This document shows, one piece after another, positions 20,832 through 28,898 of a stretch of DNA of 64,000 bases; positions within the stretch are counted from its first letter, which is position 1; every line of letters starts with the position of its first letter. A model generated the notes under the pieces. That model was not told the DNA's origin, did no database searches, and saw nothing but the letters and a program-made list of their open reading frames with translations. The stretch lies in NCBI RefSeq assembly GCF_018873765.1, contig NC_057924.1, positions 18,347,542 to 18,411,541 on the forward strand, read 5' to 3'. The stretch is from Telopea speciosissima. Taxonomy: Eukaryota > Streptophyta > Magnoliopsida > Proteales > Proteaceae. The translations under genes and the position numbers were made by a program.

Positions 20832-23171
20832 TTAGGGGGTGGTCTCCTCGGCACGGTCCTTGGCGACATCCTCGGTAATGCCCTCAGTGGTATGCTCAGT
20901 GGGAGGGTCCTTGGGGTCCTCGGTGGAGATGGAGGGATCGGCCAATGGAGTGACTTCGGCCAGCAGGGTTTGCACAACCTTGACCCCTTCCTCGTCTCCT
21001 AACTCTTCGACCATAGTGGCCGCATCATCTTCGAACGGAGAGAGGTTGGGGTAGACGGTTCGGAGCTCAACCAACAATCGGCTCGGCCCCCGTCATACCC
21101 AGACTCGTACGAGGGCATTCACAGACTATGGCAAAGCTCCTCGTACTCCTTGGATGCGAGGTACTCACTCACGACCTCGGCTCGGACGCATTCCAGCTCA
21201 GCCTCGGCCTTCTTTTTATCTTGGTTGAGCGGACCCCTCAAGACCTCATCCTCCTCCTCGTGCTTCGCCGCCGTAGTCTTAAGGCCCTTGATCTCGGCCT
21301 CGACAGTCACAAGCTTCTCTGCGGTCTTGTGACTAGCCACGACAGCCGCGCGAGCCTCCTTATTGGCCTGATCACGCTGGATTTTAAGGGAGGCGTTCGT
21401 GGTTAGAAGTCGCTCCAACCGACGAAGGGTCTCGACCGCCTTTGAAAACCCCTGAAAAAGCCATCCGAGCATAAGAAGACCTGAGCCCGAAAAGTAGTAT
21501 TACTCAGAGGAAGCCGAGCAGAAACTCACCATGGTAAAGTCTTGGAAGAGTGTGGAGAGGATCTCCAGATCGGTCAGCCCCTCCAGCATGTCCATGTCCG
21601 CTGGGAGTTGGCCTGCTTCGAGCCACTTCTTAGTGTGTGCGGCAGAAGTTAGAGCCGAGTCCCCTAGGAACAACCGCTAGCTCAGTTGGACCAGGATGTT
21701 GCTGGCCGAGACCCTCCCTAAGGCCAGCCGAGCAATCTCCAGAGGCGAGGTGACCCCAGGGGGGTTGCCGCTCGTGAGGTTAATGGAGATCTTGGACCGT
21801 TTCAAATCCCTCGACGGGCTCATCTCGCCTTTCTCCCGTTGACCCTTCCCTTTCCTCGACGGGCTTATCAGGGCCTTGCCCTTCCCGGCCTCAAGGTCGA
21901 CCACTGTGTCCTTCAGGGTCTGCAAAACGGCCTTGCCCTTCACCAATTTGGAGGACTCGGCTCGGGATTTCTTCTCGGCGGCCTTCCTCCTCCGCTCCTC
22001 ATGAAGCTCAGCTCAGAGCCGAGCCTGTTCCATCTGAGGGATGTTGCCAACCACTGCCAAAACAAAGAAAGAAGTCAGAGTATGATAAAGGAAAAAACAC
22101 AAGTAGTAAGCTTGGCTCAGAGTTCCTACCCCGGGTTAGATTCCACCTCTGCAAGAACTCCTTGTTCACGAGCTACTGGACGTTGAAGGGCGGGTGTTAA
22201 CGAATCAGCTCGAGCGAGGTCAGCTCATTCTCATTCAGAGGCACTACCCTATTGACATAGCTCAGTTTTACTTCCTTCCACTCGGTTCGGAAGGGGCAGT
22301 CAGGGATGGAGGCAAAGAAGAACTGAGGCTTCCAATGCTTATTGGTGGTCGATACCCCGACCAGGAACTTATGGCTGCTTAGGGCCGAACCCTTCTTGGT
22401 TCAGCGGGTAAAGTAATACCACCCCTTCTCCAAAGACTTCCTCAGAAAATAGAGTCGAGAGAAGAGGGCCACGCTCGTGGCTCGGCCCATCTTGGAGAAG
22501 AAGACATGGAAGCCGTACAGTAGCAACCACGCATTCGGCGTCGGCTGACCAAGAGAGAGGTGAAAGTGGTCCAAGATTTGGTCCACCAGTTTGAGCACTG
22601 GGAACCTAAGAGCTTACTTAAATGTAATCTCATACAAGGCCACCTCGCCAGGCTGAATGAAGCAGGCCATCTCCCCGAGGTTGGGGACTCGGAGCTCGAT
22701 GTCCTCGGGTATGGCATATGTAGCCCTCAGGAGTTGGAGATCGACCTCGGTGACCATGCTCTCCACTGTCCCGATGCGTCCCTCTTTCGACTCGGGAATG
22801 TTAGTGGTGGATTGGACCGAGCTAACCCCATCTTCAGAAGATCGCTCTTCGCCTGACTCTTCATCGTCTGTTGAGGACAATCTCGAGCTCTCATCTCGAT
22901 CTTCAGGAATTGGCTGGGCCCCATGGCCGGACTCCAGGGGCAGGAGGACCTCGGTAACATCAGCTTGGCGGGGCTCTAATGCAGCGGGCTCGTTAGAGGT
23001 CGAGCCCAACAAGTCTATGGTGGGAGAACGAGCAATGAGCTCTTGGCTCAGACCCACACCCTCACCCACTCTGGCGAGTGCTTCGCCCTTGTGACTACTA
23101 TCGACTGACATATGGGGCAGAGAGGACTTACTAGTTGAAGAAGCTTCAAAGATGAACCAAACACGAAGCAA
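20832..23171 (-). pseudogene. Antisense Tat gene, Transposase_28-like, with two introns
   Basis: Running opposite to gag-pol, three exons can be read. Exon 1 is about 23171-22130, exon 2 is 22053-21530 and exon 3 is 21451-20832. The introns 22129-22054 (76 bp) and 21529-21452 (78 bp) have GTAGG...GCAG and GTGAGT...TTCAG ends. Exon 1 carries an acidic, serine-rich part and then ELRVPNLGEMACFIQPGEVA and PTPNAWLLLYGFHVFFSKMG, which match what I know of the plant 'putative gypsy-type transposon' family (Transposase_28). Exon 3 is a coiled coil (LERLLTTNASLKIQRDQANK...). Stops near 22615, 22399, 22199 and 21677 break it. The function of this family is unknown. Confidence 0.75.
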
Positions 23172-23523
23172 GCTAGAAGATTGAAGGCGCCGAGCACTTG
23201 ATGAGCTGAGAACTCTGAGCTAGCCGAGCACTTCAAGATTTGAAACAGTAAAGAATAAGAGAAGAAGGGTCACCTATTTATAGCCTCCGAGTCACCGAGA
23301 TCTAACGGTTGAGAAGAACTCAGCAAAATTCAACGGTCCAGATCAAAAGACGATTCGAATTCCAGAGCGCCATAATGGCGATGAGTGATGTGGCACTGAC
23401 ACCCCAACTATCAATTTGTACAACATCAAATCGCCAAAGAGAAAGAGCTCAGACTTGACCTAGGGGGAGAACAGTCGACGAGCGAAGAGATTATACTCAT
23501 CAAGGACGAGCCGACTCTTGATG

Positions 23524-23536
23524 AGTGGGGGGCCTG
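23524..23536 (+). promoter_or_regulatory. Tat polypurine tract
   Basis: GAGTGGGGGGCCT lies immediately before the LTR start at 23537 and would prime plus-strand DNA synthesis. A second copy of its core, TGGGGGGCCT, lies immediately before the LTR that starts at 24386. Confidence 0.7.
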
Positions 23537-24375
23537 TGATGAGTCATGGATCTCCCAAGCCAACCAAAGGTCACCACGTGGATGTGTTGAGACCAAACCC
23601 CATAATCGAACCGATCCCCCAAGGCCGAGCCAAACCGGTCATCCAAAGAAAGGAAGCACTTCATTTCGTGCCTGGCCGAACACCGGGGCCGAACACTTAG
23701 CCTGCTGAGATCTAGGCCGAGCACCCAGTGCACGGCGCAACACCGAGCGTAGGGCAAGGAAGTGATCTCCCCAGCATGGCCAAATTCCATGGTCGAGGCA
23801 TAGGCCTGTCAAGCCTAGAGCCGAACCCACTCAAGTCGGCCATACGCAGAACACCATGGCTCGGTCGAGCTTCCATGCGGCAGAAGAAACGTCGGTGCCA
23901 CATGCGCTGAGGCCGAGCACTCAGGCCACGGCCACCCAGGACCGAGCACTGAGGCCACGGTCGCCAGAGGTCGAGGCCTCCACAGAAGCTACCATAACGC
24001 CCCACCAGGGATAACGGTGCCACGACAGCACAACCCGAGAATCACGGGATAAGGATCGAGCCACTATCCCATAAGATTCTGAATTGCTCTCCAATAAGGA
24101 CTCTTACCTTAGTGAGAGTCTGACCCCAAAAATAACTCTCCACTCCGCCCCGCGCAGAAGAGCCCTACCAACAGGGGACTCTTACCATACAAGGACTCCT
24201 CCAACCGCCTCACCTCATTCTATAAATACTCAGGTATGGAGCTTAAACGCTCATCTCACTTTTCACTAAGCTGTTATGCTGTTACACTGGAGACCTGACT
24301 TGAGCGTCGGAGAGTCCTAGGCCAGAGCCACACCGGCTCTCTTACGCTCACTCGGTTTTTTACAGGCTCATCCAT
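23537..24375 (+). repeat. Inner 3' LTR copy, end missing
   Basis: Starts TGATGAGTCATGGATC exactly like the other two LTRs and runs the whole LTR length up to ACAGGCTCATCCATGG. There it passes straight into a second polypurine tract and another LTR. The final 30 or so bases seen in the complete LTRs (GGTGAAC...GAGGTTTTCACACGCAACA) are missing. It has two 29-bp subrepeats. Confidence 0.9.
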
Positions 24376-24385
24376 GGGGGGCCTA

Positions 24386-25299
24386 TGATGAGTCATGGAT
24401 CTCCCAAGCCAACCAGAGGTCGCCACGTGGATGTGCTGAGACCCAACCCCAGAACCTAGCCAATCCCCCCAAGGTCTAGCCAAACCAGTCACCCGAAGAA
24501 AGGAAGCACTTCATTTCGTGCCTGGCCGAACACTTAGCCTGCCAAGAACTGGGCCGAGTACCTGGTGCGCGGTGCAACACCAAGCATAGGGCAAGGAAGT
24601 AATCTTCCCAGCATGGCCAAATTCCATGGCCGAGGCGCAGGCCTGCCGAGCCCACTCAAGTCAGCCATACCCAGAATACCATGGCTCGGCCGAGCTTTCG
24701 CGCGACTGAAGAAACATCTGTACCACATGCACCAAGGCCGAGGCTGAGCAATGAGGCCACGACCGCCCGAGGCCGAGCACCTAGGCCACTCCCGCCCTAG
24801 GCCGAGCACTGAGGCCACTGTCGCTTAGGGCCGAGCACTGAGGCCACGGCCACCCGAGGTCGTGCCCTCCACAGAAGCTACCATAACGCCCCACTGGGGA
24901 TCACGGTGCCACGACAACACAACCCAAGAATCACGGGATAAGGATCGAGCCACGATCCCACGAGATTTCGAATCGCTATCCAATAAGGACTCTTACCTTA
25001 GTGAGAGTTTGACCCTGAAAATAACTCTCCACTCTGCCCCGCGCGGAAGAGCCCTACCAACAGGGGACTCTTACCATACACGGACTCCTCCAACCGCATC
25101 ACCTCATTCTATAAATACTCAGGTATGGAGCTCAAACGCTCATCTCGCTTTTCACTAAGCTGTTACACTATTGCACTGGAGACCTAACTTGAGCGTCGGA
25201 GAGTCCTAGGCCGGAGCCACACCGGCTCTCTTGTGCTCGCTCGATTTTTGCAGGCTCATCCGTGGGTGAACCGGGTAATGGAGGTTTTCACAAGCAACA
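24386..25299 (+). repeat. Outer 3' LTR, 914 bp
   Basis: Starts TGATGAGTCATGGATC and ends TTTTCACAAGCAACA, then the target duplication CTTAG at 25300-25304. It carries four copies of the 29-bp GAGCAxTGAGGCCAC subrepeat (about 24745-24862) where the other two LTRs have two. A 15-bp segment near 24530 (CACCGGGGCCGAA in the others) is missing. Confidence 0.9.
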
Positions 25300-25304
25300 C
25301 TTAG

Positions 25305-26728
25305 CATTGACCTTAGCAGTTAGAGAGGTCTTTATTGATGTTTCACTATCCTCAAGAAGTGAACAGACAAATGTGGAATAATTAGTCGATTGTTGTGTCA
25401 TGGAGTTCTAATATTTTTTCTTGGTGGGTGAGATTTGCTATAGAGTTCTAATATTTGAGATGCATCGTTTATACATTTTAAGTGCTTTTAGTTTCCAAGA
25501 GAATCCTTATCAATGAAAATATAAGTTCCCTTGTTTTATTATGAAGAATTACAGTTTGTTCCACATAAGCATGCTTGCTTAGTCTTTAGAATGCCATTTT
25601 TACCTTGATAAAGAAATTATGGACTTAAAATAAGAGTTCAATGACAGATTATATTGAAAGAAGTTGAAACAAGATTGTTTTATACCCCATTAGTGGTTGG
25701 AAACCACCAATTATTCATTGATATGTTTTGCTCCAAATGTTCCATGAACTTATAGAGTTTCACAGCCACACGCTTGCAAAGAATGATAGTGGCATAATAC
25801 ACTGTAACCACTAAATACTGACTGCAACTTTACAATGGATAAAACATCTGTTTGTTGGAAACAATCTTCCTAAATATACATATCATTATATATGTAATTA
25901 AGAAGTTAGATTACTTAACTTAATATAGACAGACCGAGATCAATGACGCCAATCTCAAGCACCATATAACGCGTCATAAGCCTGAAAAACATGAAGAAAA
26001 TAGAAGAAACGGTGGGGTTGAGTTGTGACAAAAGTCACTCTCCTTAAGACTGTAGACGCCTCCTATGGTGCAACTAGGTCCTTGTGAATCAGCCTCCAAG
26101 ATAAAATAGCGCTCCGATTAAAGCTATCTAATAATGATTCCCTTCAAATACTAGGCTACTAAGGGCACGGAGAGTTGCACTTAATTGGATATAAACAACA
26201 GAGAAACAAAGCCGAGAGAAAAAACAAAAGAAGTTTTCTAAAAAATTATTAGAGAAATGGGCAATACTCTTCTCTTTATATAAGAGAAGAAAAGGCACCC
26301 CTAAAGGGTGTCTCCGAAGGATATGCCCATAAAACATTCCTTTTCGCATAAGACTTGTTTGTTGACCATTCAAACAAGTCTTCTAATAGGTACACCCATT
26401 GGTCATTTAGGTGTCTATTAGGAAGCGGCAAAACCCTCTAATAAACCTTTTAATAAAGAATAAAAATATTTTGAATCAAATATTTTAAATGAATTTAAAA
26501 TTCCAACACTGTCCCTTCCCATATGAAGTTTCTAGCATTTAAGAAACAAGGAAACTCACTTTCTAGTGAAACTTCTTTAATTGTCTTTTTCACTTGCATG
26601 ATTTCACCTTGAATAGAGTCGATGAACCTTCATGACACTTCTTTAATTGATTTGTTCACTTGCATGATACCACCCTGAACAGAGTATAGCCCCTTACAAA
26701 CCTTCTCAATGAAGTTTCCATCAGTCCA
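25305..26728. other. No gene recognised
   Basis: AT-rich DNA to the right of the Tat element. It holds only short frames; the one at 26128-26373 (minus) has no recognisable domain. The sequence CACCCCTAAAGGGTGTCTCC near 26296 contains a short dyad. Nothing else could be supported. Confidence 0.4.
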
Positions 26729-26743
26729 ATCTTGTGCTCAAGT
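26729..26743. repeat. 15-bp direct repeat, left copy
   Basis: ATCTTGTGCTCAAGT here and at 28352-28366 flanks the Mutator-like element together with A tracts (26749-26760 and 28344-28350). At 15 bases it is longer than the 9-11 usual for Mutator-like elements. Confidence 0.8.
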
Positions 26744-26760
26744 CTTACAAAAAAAAAAAA

Positions 26761-28343
26761 GGATAATTTACTTATACCACCCCTGAGGTTTGACGAAAGG
26801 ATAATATTACCCCTCGGTTTTGAAAAATTATGCATACCCCCCTGAGGTTTGCAAACAGTAACAAATAAGCCCATTCTGTCAGTTCATGACTAACAGTGTT
26901 AAAAATAAGAGGTGAATTGACAAAATTACCCTTGCAAGAAAAGACAAAAAGAAAAAGAAAAAAAAAAAAAAAAAAAAAAAAAACAAAAAAAACAAAACCC
27001 CACAACTCATCTTCCCCAAATCGATTGGTGAAGATGAGTTGCAGGTATCCCAGATAACCTAGATGCCAAAAGCCCTGAAATCCATAACGCCTTTCACGGC
27101 TTTGAAGTAAAAGAAGGGTTTGTGAGCCATAATATAGTACGGTGAACACCCCGTGGAGAAGGAAAACTGTCTCTGTCAACCCATTCATCTTTCCCCAATT
27201 TTTTGCGAAGAAGAGATCAGAAACAGGAGATCGTGAAGCGGTTTTCTCCATCAATCTGTTCGTCTTTTCTTTGCATAGAAGATTTTTTTGCTTAGAGGAG
27301 ATCCGCACAGGAGATAGTTTATCGATTTGGCTAGATCTCGGCGTGGATGAGCTTTGTTTCTTGGGATTCTATGTCGTATGCAAACTCTGATCAACCCTAG
27401 AAGTTTTTCGAAGAGAGTTTTTCTGATTATATATATCTTTTTCCACCGACGATTTTCGTTCGATCTGTTCATCGGAGTCAATATCGACGTGTTGCTGCGG
27501 TTTCTGTCTCCGAGAAGTATTGGACGTCATTGTACTTTTTTCTTCAATTGTTGTTGGAAAATTGAAAAAGAAAAAGGATCAGAAGAAAATATTGATGTTA
27601 ATACTTGTACTTGTCTCTCAAAATTTGAATGAAATATTCTTTTCTCTGTGCGATTTCTTCTTTTGAGTATTTAGAATTGACAACAGGAATTTAGAGAAAC
27701 TATCAAACGAAGAAATATTAATAGAATCAAATATGGCTGGTGCGTATTACAAGTTTAAGAGTGAAAGAGATTATTCTTGGATTCCCATATTAGGGAATTT
27801 CATATTTATTGCGGATTTAAAGTCTGCAATATTTGAATCCAATCGTTTGGCATGGAGGAATTTTGTTCTCATTCTCGAAAACCCCAACGATAACGAAGGT
27901 TTGCGCTTTCTTTTTGCTAAAATATGTTGATTAATTTATACATTTGATCTTCTAGTATTTATGGAGTATATAGGTTCTACACTGGTGATGTTTATGCAGG
28001 AATGATGTTGAACGAAGGTAGGTCTTCTGATGTCCACCGGCGACATCACCATCATTCCCTTGCTTTGAGTCAGTGAGTAAATTGCAAGAGTTTCAGGCTG
28101 CAACTCATCTTTCCAAGTCGATTTGGGGAAGATGAGTTGCAGGTTTTTTTTTCTTCTTTTCTTTTATTACAAGGGTAATTTTGTCAGTTCACCTCTTATT
28201 TTTAACACTGTTAATCATGAATTGACGGAATGAGTTTATTTGTTATTGTTTGCAAACCTTAGGGGGGCACACAAAATTTTTCAAAACTGGGAGATAAAAT
28301 TATCTTTTCGTCAAACCTCAGGGGTGGTATGTGTAAATTACCC
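26761..28343 (+). mobile_element. Mutator-like (Pack-MULE) element carrying a DWNN gene 5' end
   Basis: The left end GGATAATTTACTTATACCAC (then CCCTGAGGTTTGACG) is the inverted complement of the right end (CCTCAGGGGTGGTATGTG, then TAAATTACCC). Inverted similarity continues inward for about 180 bases (AAATTACCCTTGCAAG against ACAAGGGTAATTT). A further inverted pair lies at 27003-27045 and 28098-28143 (GAAGATGAGTTGCAGG). Between the ends is 1.1 kb of host-like gene sequence and no transposase. Long inverted ends with a gene fragment are the signature of Pack-MULEs. The terminal consensus is shared with the element at 53309-55028. Confidence 0.75.
27733..27898 (+). pseudogene. DWNN-domain (RBBP6/PQT3-like) exon 1 fragment
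   Basis: The frame MAGAYYKFKSERDYSWIPIL...ADLKSAIFESNRLAWRNFVL runs to NPNDNEG and ends at a good donor (AACGAAG/GTTTGC). It matches the start of the DWNN domain, a ubiquitin-like fold at the N-terminus of RBBP6-type proteins; in plants these include PARAQUAT TOLERANCE 3, a nuclear E3 ubiquitin ligase. Only about 55 of the roughly 75 DWNN residues are present, and the RING finger and zinc knuckle are absent. About 550 bases upstream look like the parent gene's 5' untranslated region. It lies inside the Mutator-like element, so it is a captured 5' end. Confidence 0.75.
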
Positions 28344-28351
28344 AAAAAAAT

Positions 28352-28366
28352 ATCTTGTGCTCAAGT
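28352..28366. repeat. 15-bp direct repeat, right copy
   Basis: ATCTTGTGCTCAAGT, identical to 26729-26743, placed just after the A tract that follows the right inverted end. Confidence 0.8.
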
Positions 28367-28798
28367 TCTTCAATGACCTGACCTGTTCATGGAAACTAGA
28401 GTTAGTATGAAAGGTAGTTTAGTTATTTGTATTACACACAGTTAACCCTGTTAGTGTTTGGGCCAGATTTGATATTCTAGTATTGGAATTGTATTTAAAT
28501 AATGGGATAACTCAGCGGGTGGCGCCGATAATTACCCCCAAAAAAAAAAAAAAACTCATGGATCGGGGACAAATCGACTTCTTATTCGGATTAGAATCTG
28601 CTATTCCGATCGTAATCCGATTTTCACGACCTTTTTTACATGTCCCATTAAAACGCATTTATATATGTCGAACTGGAGTCGGATACTCTATTCAATTTTA
28701 GGAAGGGTCAGGCACTCAGGCGTGGTTCTGATCTAGTCTAAGAACCCAAATTGTGTAGATCTCGTTCTGGAAGGTCGGAGCCGAAAAAAGGCATAAAG
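28367..28798 (+). promoter_or_regulatory. Probable promoter and 5' UTR of the 946-aa gene
   Basis: This is the whole gap between the Mutator-like element and the first upstream ATG. It holds no long frame. A TATA-like TATTTAAATAATGG lies near 28491 and a poly-A run at 28541-28554. If transcription starts in this interval, the Mutator-like insertion sits within a few hundred bases of it. Confidence 0.4.
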
Positions 28799-28897
28799 AT
28801 GCCCAGGAAGAAGCTCAAAAGGACTCGATCGCAGAAACAAGCCAAAGTTTTGAAGCAGGAGAAAGAGGAGGAGGAGCAACTGCTTCAAAGGGCCTAA
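28799..28897 (+). CDS. Upstream ORF, 32 codons, highly basic
   Basis: ATG at 28799 opens MPRKKLKRTRSQKQAKVLKQ and ends EEEEQLLQRA at TAA 28895-28897, one base before the ATG of the long gene at 28899 and in a different frame. The peptide begins with a basic cluster resembling a nuclear localisation signal and then becomes acidic, similar in style to the protein that follows. It may be a regulatory upstream ORF that allows reinitiation, or the real N-terminus of the same protein separated by a frameshift. The sequence alone does not decide. Confidence 0.5.
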   Translation: MPRKKLKRTRSQKQAKVLKQEKEEEEQLLQRA

Positions 28898-28898
28898 A

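Larger units (their letters stand above)
12806..25299 (+). mobile_element. Ty3/Gypsy Tat-type retrotransposon, 12.5 kb, decayed
   Basis: Outer LTRs (12806-13675 and 24386-25299) are bounded by the direct repeat CTTAG. In order the element holds a leader, gag, protease, reverse transcriptase, RNase H, a second (archaeal-type) RNase H, integrase, a 65-bp tandem array, an antisense gene with introns, a polypurine tract and two 3' LTRs in tandem. Two RNase H domains plus an extra antisense gene are the established hallmarks of the Tat clade (Tat, Ogre, Retand, Grande group). All coding parts carry stops or frame breaks, and the LTRs differ at many positions and in subrepeat number, so the insertion is old and inactive. 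It is GC-rich compared with its surroundings. Confidence 0.9.

Noticed and set aside
23524-24385. Inner 3' LTR as a separate solo-LTR insertion
   Set aside because: It has no target duplication of its own, and a second polypurine tract stands exactly between it and the outer LTR, which a solo insertion would not produce.
26128-26373. Minus-strand frame of 81 codons
   Set aside because: No domain, low-complexity phenylalanine-rich stretch, no conserved neighbours.
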